Below are positions 45,677 to 55,363 of a stretch of DNA of 64,000 bases, piece after piece; position 1 is the first letter of the stretch, and each line of letters starts with the position of its first letter. A program made the position numbers and the translations under genes. The DNA is from Haploplasma axanthum (GTDB lineage Bacteria > Bacillota_I > Bacilli_A > Acholeplasmatales > Acholeplasmataceae). The notes beneath the pieces are model-generated. The model saw only the letters and a list, made by a program, of their open reading frames with translations, was not told the DNA's origin and searched no databases. Where the stretch lies: positions 806,001 to 870,000 of the forward strand of contig NZ_LR215048.1 of the NCBI RefSeq assembly GCF_900660745.1, written 5' to 3'.

Positions 45677-45726
45677 TAGTGTATAGTTCAACATGAATAT
45701 TTTAACTTCAATAAAAGGGGAAAAAG

Positions 45727-46425
45727 ATGTTAAAAAAAATCACAATTAGTACAATTATTTGTTTTTTTACTGTTTTTTTCTATTATAATGTCAAAGCATA
45801 TAATAGTGAAAATCAAGAGTTAAGTACAAGTTCATTGGAGATAAATGACTTGGATACTATGTCGGAAGATCCATATTATTATCCCGAGCATTGGGAAAAA
45901 AGAGAACAATCTATAGAGACTTATAAAAGAGAAGAAATTTATATAGATTATTTTCGTAGATGGAGACCACCATTCTATTGGAATTATCATAGAATTACTG
46001 CATATGAAGAAGGATATAAAGACACATATGTAACAAGTTCAATAGCTACTTTCAGAGTTGGTAGAGGGAAAAGTGTATTTACTGTAAGTGGTGATAAAAC
46101 AATTGCAAAGACAGTATCCCATGAATTTAGCTTTTCGCCAGAAGTTAAAGATATATCGTTAGGTGGATATACATATACGAATTCAACGACAGTTAGTAGT
46201 AGTATAGGAGCTTCATGGACAGTTGAAATAATGTCTGAAAATGACTCAGCACATTATGGTTTTTATACGATAAGTGATAGAACCAAATATAGTATATATC
46301 ATGATTATTCAGAAAGTGACAAGACATATAGTCTAGTATATAATCATTATCCTAATTTATACACATTTTCTTCTAATCGACCAGACATAATCTTTTTATA
46401 TACAGGTAATAAAAATTTAGTGTAA
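45727..46425 (+). CDS. Secreted beta-rich protein of unknown function
   Basis: A 232-residue exported protein: signal peptide residues 1-24 ending near VKA, then an acidic Pro/Tyr-rich linker (DPYYYPEHWEKREQ). A C-terminal beta-rich domain of about 130 residues has alternating Ser/Thr strands (SVFTVSGDKTIAKTVSHEF; GYTYTNSTTVSSSIGASW) followed by HYGFYTISDRTKYSIYHDY. That strand pattern resembles small secreted toxins or pore-forming-like domains, but I cannot name a family. A decayed paralog sits at 47959-48363. It is followed by a lipoprotein gene after 100 bases. Confidence 0.65.
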   Translation: MLKKITISTIICFFTVFFYYNVKAYNSENQELSTSSLEINDLDTMSEDPYYYPEHWEKREQSIETYKREEIYIDYFRRWRPPFYWNYHRITAYEEGYKDTYVTSSIATFRVGRGKSVFTVSGDKTIAKTVSHEFSFSPEVKDISLGGYTYTNSTTVSSSIGASWTVEIMSENDSAHYGFYTISDRTKYSIYHDYSESDKTYSLVYNHYPNLYTFSSNRPDIIFLYTGNKNLV

Positions 46426-46525
46426 AAGTTTTTGATTGAACTATAAAAATAAAATTTGAAGTTAGAGTATTCAAAATTTAGAAAGGAATATTTAAATAGA
46501 ATAAACTATTTAATTGTGATTAGTA

Positions 46526-47290
46526 ATGAAAAAAAGTATAATAATAGGTATTGTTTCATTTTTTATTCTTTTAATTCTTTCATCGTGTAATAAAAAAGTA
46601 GATGATAATGGAGAAAAAAACTTTATGTATACTAAATATATAGAGAAAAATGAAGATACCATTCAAAACATAAAAATACCAATAATTATTAAAGAAGAAC
46701 TCAAAGTAGTTGATCTTATGCAATTTAGTGTTTCTACTTCTAACAAACCTCTTATTAGTATCAAGGGGTATAAAAAAATGGCTACATATAAAGAATATAA
46801 TCTGTATTTTTTAATAATAAATATTTCTAATATTACTGACTCTTTTGTTCTTGAGACACTAGATTTTAGAGTTAATAATAGCAGAATTTTTACTTATAAG
46901 CCAAAATCATTTGTTATAGTTAAAACTGATTATGAAATTATCGAACATGATGAATTTAAATTGTTAACATCAATAATTAAATATAATAATGTACCCTCTA
47001 ACATAAAATATAGAATTGATAGTAATAATTTTAAAGTAATTGATTTGAAATCGTTACAAAGAGTAGAGCGTTGGGAGTTACAAGAGTTAGATAAGATTAT
47101 TGGAAGTAATATTACAGCGGAAATTTTAATCAAATTAAAGAACATTGATATTGATTTCCCCTTATCTGTAACTTTTAACTTTCAATATATAGTATCGGAT
47201 TCTGAGAATAATTTTTCTTACATTGATAATATAGAAATATTCAATTCTGATGATGAAATACTTAAGGAAATTATAAATGGAAAAAAGTAG
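46526..47290 (+). CDS. Lipoprotein, paralog A of the duplicated module
   Basis: A 254-residue lipoprotein (signal ending LSSC, Cys near residue 21). It shares NGEKNF, IPIII-KEE, FRVNN, and YKP-FVIVK-YE-I-HD-FKL landmarks with the 256-residue lipoprotein at 48420, showing gene duplication. No enzymatic motif is visible; the content is beta-rich. No strong ribosome site precedes the ATG. It is probably linked in function to the secreted protein before it. Family unknown. Confidence 0.68.
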   Translation: MKKSIIIGIVSFFILLILSSCNKKVDDNGEKNFMYTKYIEKNEDTIQNIKIPIIIKEELKVVDLMQFSVSTSNKPLISIKGYKKMATYKEYNLYFLIINISNITDSFVLETLDFRVNNSRIFTYKPKSFVIVKTDYEIIEHDEFKLLTSIIKYNNVPSNIKYRIDSNNFKVIDLKSLQRVERWELQELDKIIGSNITAEILIKLKNIDIDFPLSVTFNFQYIVSDSENNFSYIDNIEIFNSDDEILKEIINGKK

Positions 47291-47349
47291 TATGAAATCT
47301 TAGAAGTTACTAATCAATACATAGAGGATTATAGTACAAATGATGTTTT

Positions 47350-47818
47350 TAAATTCAAAATCAGGATATAATTAATTTAACTGGAAAGATTTATAAAACT
47401 ACTAATGATGAAGTTCTCTTTGAAGTTGTTATGTATAGAAATATTTTGAACAAGAAGAAGCTTGTTATTGAATATCAACGCGAGAAAAATAATGCATAAT
47501 TTAGCAAGAAAAAACAAACAGTAATATTTGAAAATTTCTAAAATAAAAAGAAGAAAAAAGTTTTTCGAATCATTAAATATTAATGAACTAATTAAATATA
47601 TTAAAACAGTTAATTAATTAGATAGTAGGACATTAATTATAAGTGAAAGAAAAGAATAATTACTTGAACTTTGATCTGTGTCTAATCATTCTAATGCATT
47701 TTGGTTGGTTGATTATTGGTGTAAGAAAGATTATCAAGAAATAATGCTTATGACATTTTCTAAACATCACTTTATGCATTTATGGAATTCGATTAGTATA
47801 ATAGAAAAATTAAATTAA
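47350..47818 (+). pseudogene. Degraded copy of the 831-residue gene end plus DinB-like gene
   Basis: Bases 47350-47498 match the last 50 codons of the 831-residue gene (FEVVMYRNI, then IEYQREKNNA) and end in the same way, with ATGCATAA in place of ATGCATAG. The following 47500-47818 matches the DinB-like gene, but with a large internal deletion and several stops (for example TAA near 47617 and TAA near 47657). The closing FSKHHFMHLWNSISIIEKLN is still readable. It is copy B of the duplicated block. Confidence 0.8.
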
Positions 47819-47944
47819 AACATGTGAAACTAGTATTAGTGGTTAGCAATAGTTTATGTATAATTTTCCAGAATTGTTAAAAAAATATCAAAACTTTCTT
47901 TTTTAGTATTTAAATGTTATAATTTAGACATAGGATTCAAGCGT

Positions 47945-48363
47945 TTGAATAGGGGTATAAAGATAACTATGTTTTAAGCGAAATATCAGGAACGTATTCT
48001 CAAGGGTCATTTACTTCAACATTAGAAGAAACAGCAGAAATAAAAGTCTCGGTAGCAAATACAATTGAATTTGCTCCTGAAGTTATGGGTATAAAACTAG
48101 GTGGATATTCTAGGACAAGAAGTATTACAGTTTCAGAGTCGAATAACACTTCATATACATATATTACATCACCTGATTCTCCGAGAGGCTATTATGGTTT
48201 TTATGCAATAGCACCAAGAAAGAAATATAGAGTTGAACATAAATATTCCGACAGTAACTATTCGTATGATAAAGTGTTTAATATTTTTGAAAATGTGTTT
48301 ATGTTTGATACTGATAAACCTAAAGTTATATTTATATATAGTGGTGGAGCTCCACTAATTTAA
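47945..48363 (+). pseudogene. 5'-truncated paralog of the secreted beta-rich protein
   Basis: An open frame from 47962 to 48363 reads GYKDNYVLSEISGTYSQGSF, then APEVMGIKLGGYSRTRSITV, GYYGFYAIAPRKKYRVEH and VIFIYSGG, aligning along its length with residues about 98-232 of the protein at 45727. The signal peptide is missing and an in-frame TAG sits just before GYKD. An ATG at 48085 could still start a 92-residue fragment without a signal peptide, which I consider unlikely to be functional. Confidence 0.75.
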
Positions 48364-48419
48364 TATTTATAATTAAAACATGACTCTAATTACTATAAAA
48401 ATGGAGGTTTAATATTAAC

Positions 48420-49190
48420 ATGATGAGAAAAATAATTATAATGTTTTTGACGTTTTTTTCTTTATTTGCATTAACTGCATGCAAAAAAAGAATTGAAATA
48501 AATGGAGAGAAGAATTTCTATTATCATAGATATGTGGAAAAGACTGCTACTGCAATTGATGATATATATATACCAATCATAGTACAAAAAGAGATTAAAG
48601 AAATTGATTTAATTGAAATTAATTTTTCTACTAATAGTGAAGCGAAACTTGAATTAGAAGGTTTTAAACTTATTGATGAATACAAGAAATATTATTTGTA
48701 TCAAGTTAAAAGTAAACTTAGTGAAGTAAGTAATTCAATTGTTATAGAAAATATGAAGTTTAAAGTGAATAATGAAGAAATAATCAACTATAAGCCAGTA
48801 AGATTTGCAGTAGTAAAAGCAAGATATGAAGAAATAGATCATGATATATTTAAATTATTTTCAAAGTATTTAGTCTATAATGAAGTTGAAAATCCGATTA
48901 CTTATATGATTGAAAAAATAGATGAAGTAGACATAAAAGATATAATAACAACAGAAAAGATAATTTCTACTACTTATGGTGAGCAAAACACAATTTCAGG
49001 GTATTTACCAACAATTACTGTACATACTGAGGATGTTGGTATAGCATACCCTGCAGCAAGTGTTATATATAATATGGAGTTTGTATTGGAATATAATGGA
49101 GAAGAATATTCTTACACTAAGAATATTATGTCTTATGTTGGAAATTTTAGGGGATTATTGGAGCAAATATTAAATGAAGAAAGTAAATAA
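48420..49190 (+). CDS. Lipoprotein, paralog B, first gene of the ABC operon
   Basis: A 256-residue lipoprotein (signal ending ALTAC, Cys near residue 21), paralogous to 46526-47290 over its first 160 residues but diverging after that. GGAGG about 12 bases upstream supports the start; ATG 48423 is an equal alternative. The next gene, an ATPase-permease fusion, starts within its last codons, so the lipoprotein is probably a partner or substrate of that transporter. Confidence 0.72.
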   Translation: MMRKIIIMFLTFFSLFALTACKKRIEINGEKNFYYHRYVEKTATAIDDIYIPIIVQKEIKEIDLIEINFSTNSEAKLELEGFKLIDEYKKYYLYQVKSKLSEVSNSIVIENMKFKVNNEEIINYKPVRFAVVKARYEEIDHDIFKLFSKYLVYNEVENPITYMIEKIDEVDIKDIITTEKIISTTYGEQNTISGYLPTITVHTEDVGIAYPAASVIYNMEFVLEYNGEEYSYTKNIMSYVGNFRGLLEQILNEESK

Positions 49191-51162
49191 AATAGAATTT
49201 ATAGATGTGCAAAAGCACTATACTGATAATGATGTCGTGAGCGAAGTTTTTTCGGGATTATCATTCAAAATCGATAAAAATGGATTTTATGGATTAAAAG
49301 GTGTAAGTGGAAGTGGTAAATCTACATTACTTAAAATTTTGAATAACGACATAGAGATAGACCAAGGCATTATATATTTAAATGGTTTAAATATAACCTC
49401 CCAAAGTATAGAAGAGTTTAAAAAAACTAAAAATGAAAACATTCATTATATGACAAGTAAGAATATTTTTGATCTAAATAAAAGTGTTAAAGAAAATATA
49501 TGCTTCCTACTAGAGTTGAAGAATATTGAGTTTAATGATAGTTTTTTTAATTCTTCTATCGAATACTTTGATATACCTAATAAAAAAATCAAGTATTTAT
49601 CATCAGGAGAAACACAAAGAGCATTATTTTTATTTTCAGCGATGTGCTCTAAAAATATCTTATTAGTTGATGAACCAACAGCAACATCTGACATAGAAAA
49701 TGCCTCTAAGATGTTATCATATTTAAAGAAAATATCAAAAAACATGATAGTAATTATGGCAACCAATAAAGAGTATGAAATTGATCAATACTGTGATTAC
49801 TACATGAATATTATAGATAATAAAATTGAAATAGTAAAAAATAAAAATATATCAGAAGATAATAAAACAATCGACCCGTTTGTTAATAAAGATAGTATCA
49901 CTAGTACTAATAATAAGTTAGTTTCTAAAGTAAAGTTTCAGTTTAAAAAATATCTTATGGCTTTTCTTGCTACTTTTTTAATTTTTTTCTCTATTTTATT
50001 TGTTGTTAGTTATTTTGCTAATCCGAAAGTTAGAATAGTTGATGATAGTGTTATATATGTTAAGAGTGGAAATGTTGATACATATATTGAAAAACTAATG
50101 GATAACAAAACTGTTAAAAGTCATATAAGATATTATAAGGATTTTAATAAAACATCGATTGTAACTAAAGATGCACTTAAAGAGTTAAATGAATATTTTG
50201 TATATTCGTTTAAAGATATTAAAGCCAAGGATTTATTTATTGATGGAAGGGTACCAGAAAATGAGAAAGAAATTGTTCTTCCTATTTCAACTAAATATAA
50301 GATTAGGGATAAAATAACTTTTGAAGGTATTGAAGATGTAGAAGTTGTTGGTATAACTAAATTAAACTACGTATTTATTAATGAAGATATGAGAGAAAAA
50401 ATAGCATTTAAAAATTTTATTATACATAATAATCTAAATATGATGGGGATATCAGTAACAAATAGTAGAAACCTAAGTGTAGACTTTAATTTAGAAGGTT
50501 TTAGCTTAGTTGCTAATGTTAAAGAAGATGCTATTTTGGATTTAAATGATAAAAGAGTGTTTTTTTATGATGCTGAATATACTAATATTGATGTTAAGGT
50601 GCAAATAATTGATGAAAATGAAACTGATTCATATGTAATAAGCAAAGAAGTATATAATATGGTTTTTAAAGACTTAAATAAAGATATCAAAATTTTATTA
50701 CTTAATGGATACGGTTCTTTTAAAGATTTAAAGAAATTATTGGTTGATGAAGATTTAATTTTTTATAATTATTTAATAAGTGATGAAATGATTATCAATA
50801 CATTAAGTGAAAAACGGGTTCAAGAGTTAATTCTTATGCTTATTGTTGCTTTCAGTTTTACTGTACTTGTCTTTATAATGCAAAGAGTAATATTCTATAA
50901 GACTAGCTTTGATAAATATGTATCAGATTTTCTTTATAGAAAAGAAAAAGTAATTATAAATGCCTTTGAAAGAATGTTTAGTTGTATTATTTCAATAGTT
51001 ATTTTAGAGATTGCACTTTCAATATTCTTAATGAATGATAATATTTTTTCTTTTATAAAATACTCGAAGATTAACACTATTTATTACATATTACCAATTA
51101 TTGTTCTTCTAACAATAAATATTTTCGAGTTTAGGAGGGAAACTAATGAGTCAAACAATTAA
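49174..51162 (+). CDS. ABC ATPase-permease fusion, MacB-like topology (degenerate ATP site)
   Basis: A 662-residue fusion. The ATPase (1-220) has Walker A GVSGSGKST (43-51), signature LSSGETQR and Walker B ILLVDEPTA, but the Q-loop Gln is absent (HYMTSKNIFD) and the H-loop reads VIMATNKE, without His. A first transmembrane helix (260-280), a large extracellular domain (285-550) and three C-terminal helices follow, matching the MacB/FtsX plan in one chain. It overlaps the lipoprotein upstream and the second fusion downstream. This layout suggests a heterodimeric mechanotransmission-type transporter moving or releasing a peptide or lipoprotein. Confidence 0.83.
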   Translation: MKKVNKIEFIDVQKHYTDNDVVSEVFSGLSFKIDKNGFYGLKGVSGSGKSTLLKILNNDIEIDQGIIYLNGLNITSQSIEEFKKTKNENIHYMTSKNIFDLNKSVKENICFLLELKNIEFNDSFFNSSIEYFDIPNKKIKYLSSGETQRALFLFSAMCSKNILLVDEPTATSDIENASKMLSYLKKISKNMIVIMATNKEYEIDQYCDYYMNIIDNKIEIVKNKNISEDNKTIDPFVNKDSITSTNNKLVSKVKFQFKKYLMAFLATFLIFFSILFVVSYFANPKVRIVDDSVIYVKSGNVDTYIEKLMDNKTVKSHIRYYKDFNKTSIVTKDALKELNEYFVYSFKDIKAKDLFIDGRVPENEKEIVLPISTKYKIRDKITFEGIEDVEVVGITKLNYVFINEDMREKIAFKNFIIHNNLNMMGISVTNSRNLSVDFNLEGFSLVANVKEDAILDLNDKRVFFYDAEYTNIDVKVQIIDENETDSYVISKEVYNMVFKDLNKDIKILLLNGYGSFKDLKKLLVDEDLIFYNYLISDEMIINTLSEKRVQELILMLIVAFSFTVLVFIMQRVIFYKTSFDKYVSDFLYRKEKVIINAFERMFSCIISIVILEIALSIFLMNDNIFSFIKYSKINTIYYILPIIVLLTINIFEFRRETNESNN

Positions 51163-52987
51163 ACTGCAGAAGAAAATTAAAGAAAGAGTTTTATTCGAAA
51201 ATATTGAGATAGATGTAATAGAAAAAGGAATAATAGAAGTAATTGGTAAATCAGGTAGTGGAAAGAGTACGATATTAAACATTTTGAATGAAAAAATACA
51301 AAATAAAACTATAACATATAGTACAATTAAAAAAGTAATTCTTAGAGATTTAAGTCTTATAGATAATGTTAAATATGTACTAAACTTAAAAAAACAAAGA
51401 TATAATGAATTAGAAGTTAATAATTTATTTGAAAGACTTAAAATCAGTGAATGTAAAAATAAACGTGTTAAAAATTTATCAAGCGGACAAGAACAAAGAT
51501 TTTCAATTCTATTAACATTCTTAATTGATAGTGATGTATGTATAATTGATGAACCATTTGCAGAATTAGATAAATTAAATAGAGGAATAGTAAAAGAATT
51601 AATTGAAGAAAATGCTATGAGTAGGTTAGTTATTGTTGCTATACATGAAGAACATAAGTTTGAAGGATATAAGGAAGTTAAGAGTAACGCTTCATATCAA
51701 GTTACAGTTAAAGTTTTTGAAAGTCCTAATGAAATTAAAAGTAATAAAGAAACAACTAAAGTTAAAACAAGAACATCATTTTTAAAAAAGAATAGTAAGT
51801 TAGTTTTAATAGGAATATTCTCAGTTTTATTAGCATTTACATTAGTACTAAAAAAGAATACAGAGAATAGTATAAAAAATTTTGAAAACTTGAATTATAA
51901 TAGTCCTAAAATATACAAACTAGATAATGTAAGTCACAGAATAGTTGAGATGTATGACAAAATATTTGATTATAATAGTACTGATCTTATATATAAAGAA
52001 TTTAATCATAGAGTAAACTTAGAAATAAATGCTATTCCATCAAGTATAGCAGATAAAAATATAAAACTAAAAGCTAATGAAATTATTGTTTCAGATAAAG
52101 TTGTTGTTAATTCAAATTTCAGAGTATTTAATATTGAAAATATAAGACAATTTATTGGAAAAAAAGTTGAATTTGGGGGTAAATATTACATCGTAAAAGA
52201 TGTCTTGAACTTACCAGATAAAGTTGTTTTATTTAATGATATGGAACTAAAAGATAATTATAATACTAGTTTTAATCACAAATTTCATATGCTAAATAAT
52301 GAGATTGAAATCAAAGGTGATTATCCAAAAGAAAATAGCGAGTATATTGAAATTGTAGCACCTGAAAGATATGAAATAGGCAAGGTTTTTGGAAAGCATT
52401 TAGTGGTTGCGAATTCCTTGGATGATAAATTTTATTATAATGAAATAGATTTTAAAAAGAGTTATCTTGATAGTAGAAGCACAAAAGCAATCTATAGTGA
52501 AAGCATAAAAGAAGATACTGCCAAATTAATTATAAATAGTATTACATATAGTAATCCATATGAGGAATTAAGTTTAAGATTTGAAACTAGAAAAAATGAA
52601 ATAGTAAGTACTTATGATACGATAGAAAGTATTCTAATTATTTTTATAATTATTTTCTCAATTATTTATGCTACAACAGTATATTTGAACTATATAAATG
52701 AGATATATTTAAGACATTTTATTAGAACAAGTAAAATAATAATGTTAAAGGATTTCTTTATTGTATTTGTAAAGAAAGAATTTAAATTTATTATAACTCT
52801 AATATTGAATCTACTATTAGTTAATATGTTATATAACTATATACAAAATTCAAAAAATAGTATAGATTTTAATGCTTATCTATCTATAGTAGGTATTGTT
52901 ATATTACTTGATATATTAATCTTCTCAATAATCTATTTAACTAATAGATTACTAGTAACAAATACTAAACTTGCAAGAAGAAAATAA
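51146..52987 (+). CDS. ABC ATPase-permease fusion, second subunit
   Basis: A 613-residue fusion with the same plan: ATPase 1-190, TM helix 218-236, extracellular domain, then helices at about 495-515, 548-562 and 578-598. Walker A is GKSGSGKST (33-41), signature LSSGQEQR, Walker B VCIIDEPFAELD, and the H-loop His is kept (AIHEEHK). The ATPase is short: only about 75 residues lie between Walker A and the signature, and the Q-loop reads VILRDLSL without Gln. With the preceding subunit it probably forms an asymmetric heterodimer. The start has AGGAGGG upstream. It is the last gene of the operon. Confidence 0.82.
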   Translation: MSQTIKLQKKIKERVLFENIEIDVIEKGIIEVIGKSGSGKSTILNILNEKIQNKTITYSTIKKVILRDLSLIDNVKYVLNLKKQRYNELEVNNLFERLKISECKNKRVKNLSSGQEQRFSILLTFLIDSDVCIIDEPFAELDKLNRGIVKELIEENAMSRLVIVAIHEEHKFEGYKEVKSNASYQVTVKVFESPNEIKSNKETTKVKTRTSFLKKNSKLVLIGIFSVLLAFTLVLKKNTENSIKNFENLNYNSPKIYKLDNVSHRIVEMYDKIFDYNSTDLIYKEFNHRVNLEINAIPSSIADKNIKLKANEIIVSDKVVVNSNFRVFNIENIRQFIGKKVEFGGKYYIVKDVLNLPDKVVLFNDMELKDNYNTSFNHKFHMLNNEIEIKGDYPKENSEYIEIVAPERYEIGKVFGKHLVVANSLDDKFYYNEIDFKKSYLDSRSTKAIYSESIKEDTAKLIINSITYSNPYEELSLRFETRKNEIVSTYDTIESILIIFIIIFSIIYATTVYLNYINEIYLRHFIRTSKIIMLKDFFIVFVKKEFKFIITLILNLLLVNMLYNYIQNSKNSIDFNAYLSIVGIVILLDILIFSIIYLTNRLLVTNTKLARRK

Positions 52988-52995
52988 AGGTAAAT

Positions 52996-53025
52996 AAAAA
53001 GATAACTTTTAATGGTTATCTTTTT
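52996..53025. terminator. Bidirectional terminator between convergent genes
   Basis: AAAAAGATAAC pairs with GGTTATCTTTTT; A-rich and T-rich flanks serve both strands. Confidence 0.75.
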
Positions 53026-53027
53026 AT

Positions 53028-53695
53028 TTATAGTATGTTAAGTAGTTCCTTTAATTCTTTAATTGAATAAGTAGCATTATCATATGAATTTAGATTATTA
53101 AAGTAACATGTGTCAATACCAACATTATTTGCTCCATTAATATCAGTTACTTTGTTATCACCAATCATTAATATTTCTTTTATATTTGTTGTTGGTAGAT
53201 GTTTAAGGCAATGAGTAAAGAAGTCTTTGCTAGGTTTTTCATGACCGATGAATTCTGATATAAATAAAGCATCAAAATAAGGTAATAAATTTGAATCGTT
53301 AAGTCTTTTTACTTGTGTTTCATATGAACCATTAGTTGCTGCATAAATATGATAACCTTTATCTTTTAAATACTTAAGAATGTTATCGGCATCTTTAATG
53401 ATTTCTGATCCATTGTTTAAATAACTCCGATATTCATTTTCTAATTCAACACCATTAACTTCTATATTGAAATGTTTGAAAAATATTTCAAAGCGTGTAT
53501 CAAGTAAAGCTCTTCTTGTAATAAGATTATTTTCTAAATCGCGCCAAAGTTTACTATTAATCTCTTTATATTTCGATATTGTTACATCATTAATAACAAG
53601 ATTATTATTAGTAAAAAGTTTTTTAGACTTATAGCTTCGGTAGTATTAAAATCAAGAAGAGTATGGTCTAAATCAAAAAGTAAGTATTTATACAT
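53028..53695 (-). pseudogene. HAD phosphatase (YjjG-type) with an early frameshift
   Basis: Read on the minus strand from ATG at 53695, the gene begins MYKYLLFDLDHTLLDFNTTE, the HAD nucleophile motif with DLD. After SLK the frame breaks at a six-base homopolymer (T6 at 53619-53624 on the plus strand). One extra base restores KLFTNNNLVINDVTISKY, and the rest then reads cleanly through YAATNGSYETQ, GHEKPSKDFF and MIGDNKVTDINGA to the stop at 53028. All HAD motifs and length fit the YjjG pyrimidine nucleotidase family. The homopolymer context makes a sequencing error a serious alternative to a true pseudogene. Confidence 0.8.
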
Positions 53696-53723
53696 TATTT
53701 TAAATCCTTTCACATTAACTTTT

Positions 53724-53791
53724 AATAATTATAACATAAATATCGATTCATCTTTATTAAAGGTTAAGATATCTAATATGTTATAATTATT
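53724..53791. promoter_or_regulatory. Symmetric divergent promoters for the HAD and DbpA-like genes
   Basis: AATAATTATAACATA at 53724-53738 is the exact reverse complement of TATGTTATAATTATT at 53777-53791. Each arm carries TATAAT facing outward: the left toward the HAD gene, the right toward the helicase. The 38-base middle would hold both -35 regions or a shared regulator site. Confidence 0.65.
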
Positions 53792-53839
53792 TATGATAGT
53801 TTAATTAATAAAATTAAAACTAACTAGGAAGTTGATAAT

Positions 53840-55243
53840 ATGAATAGATTTAATGATTTTATGATAAGTAATGAAATAAAAGAGGCACTTGATTTATTAG
53901 GTTATAAAATGCCTACTGATATACAAAATAAAGTTATACCTGAGATTTTAAAAGGAAATAATCTTGTTGTTAAATCAAGAACAGGTAGTGGAAAGACAGC
54001 ATCATTTGCGATACCTTTGATAGAAAAGATAGTGTGGGAAAATAGATATCCACAAGTTTTAGTTTTATCCCCAACTAGAGAACTAGCTATGCAGATTAAA
54101 GAAGAAATGTTTAATATTGGAAGATTAAAAAGAATTAAAATAATTCCAATATATGGCAAAACAGCATTTGAAGGACAAGAAAAACAATTAAGACAAAGAC
54201 AACACGTAGTTGTTGGAACACCAGGAAGAGTTTTAGATCATTTAGAGAGTAGAACTATTAATTTGAGTGATGTAGAGTATCTTGTTATTGATGAAGCTGA
54301 TGAAATGCTTAGAATGGGGTTTATCGAACAAATTGATGATATATTCAAGCATTTAAAAGTTAAGCAAGTTATTTTATTGTCTGCAACACTTGATAAGAAA
54401 ATATTAGATACGATTAATAAATATATAAAAGATCCTGTTTATATAGAAGAGGAAGTAAGTTCAAATATTATAAAAGAAAAACAAAAATATTTGAAAGTTA
54501 ATAAAAATAAGACTTCTGAATTGTTTAACTTTATTAATAGAGAACAAGTAAAATCAGCGATTATTTTTTGTAATACAAAAGATAAAGTTGAAGAAGTTTA
54601 TGAATTTTTAAGTAATGAGAGAATGCTTATTAAAAGATTACATGGTGACCTAGATCAACGTGTAAGAACAAAAGCAATTACAGATTTTAAAGAAGGTAAA
54701 ATAAGATACTTAGTTGCAACAGATGTTGCTGCAAGAGGAATTGATGTTAGTGAAATTGAATATGTTATTAATTATCAAATTCCTAAGGATTTAAAAACAT
54801 ACATTCATCGTGTTGGTAGAACGGGTAGAATGGGTAAAAAAGGTTTAACTCTTGCTATTTTGAGTGAAGAAGAAATTAGTAGTTTTGAAAAGAAAATGAA
54901 TGAAATTGATTATGAAATAGAAGAATTTGTAACAACAAAAAAGGAACAGCAAGAATATATATTAAATAAACCAATTGAAAAATCTAAAAGAGATGAAGCA
55001 TTGAATAAGGATATTATGAAAATTCATATTAATGCAGGTAAAAAAACTAAGATGAGAGCATCTGATATTGTTGGAACTCTTTGTTCTATTGAAGGAGTAA
55101 ATGTAGATGATATTGGGGTTATTACTATTCTTGATATTTCAACTTTTGTTGAGATTATGAATGGTAAGGGAGAACATGTATATAATGTTCTTCAAGATAA
55201 AACAATAAAAGGAAGATTAAGAATAGTTTCAAAGGCTGAATAA
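53840..55243 (+). CDS. dbpA: DEAD-box RNA helicase, DbpA/YxiN-like
   Basis: A 467-residue helicase with all superfamily 2 motifs: Q-motif region, SRTGSGKTA, PTRELA, GTPGR, DEAD, SAT, then FCNTKDKV, ARGIDV and HRVGRTGRMG. The C-terminus (about 395-465; MRASDIVGTLCSIEGVNVDD, then GRLRIVSK) is an RRM-like DbpA RNA-binding domain, which in E. coli and B. subtilis targets hairpin 92 of 23S rRNA. It is therefore probably a ribosome-assembly helicase. It is monocistronic between the divergent promoter and the terminator at 55249. Confidence 0.92.
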   Translation: MNRFNDFMISNEIKEALDLLGYKMPTDIQNKVIPEILKGNNLVVKSRTGSGKTASFAIPLIEKIVWENRYPQVLVLSPTRELAMQIKEEMFNIGRLKRIKIIPIYGKTAFEGQEKQLRQRQHVVVGTPGRVLDHLESRTINLSDVEYLVIDEADEMLRMGFIEQIDDIFKHLKVKQVILLSATLDKKILDTINKYIKDPVYIEEEVSSNIIKEKQKYLKVNKNKTSELFNFINREQVKSAIIFCNTKDKVEEVYEFLSNERMLIKRLHGDLDQRVRTKAITDFKEGKIRYLVATDVAARGIDVSEIEYVINYQIPKDLKTYIHRVGRTGRMGKKGLTLAILSEEEISSFEKKMNEIDYEIEEFVTTKKEQQEYILNKPIEKSKRDEALNKDIMKIHINAGKKTKMRASDIVGTLCSIEGVNVDDIGVITILDISTFVEIMNGKGEHVYNVLQDKTIKGRLRIVSKAE

Positions 55244-55248
55244 TGATT

Positions 55249-55280
55249 GGTATGTATCTTTATTGATGCATACTTTTTTA
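55249..55280 (+). terminator. Intrinsic terminator after dbpA
   Basis: GTATGTATC and GATGCATAC arms (with G-U) around a six-base loop, followed by T residues. Confidence 0.75.
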
Positions 55281-55363
55281 CTTAGTCGTTTTTAATAAAC
55301 TAATTTGCAAGAATAGTGTTTCAATATTTGTGATATACTAAATATTAAAAGGGGATGTAGAAT

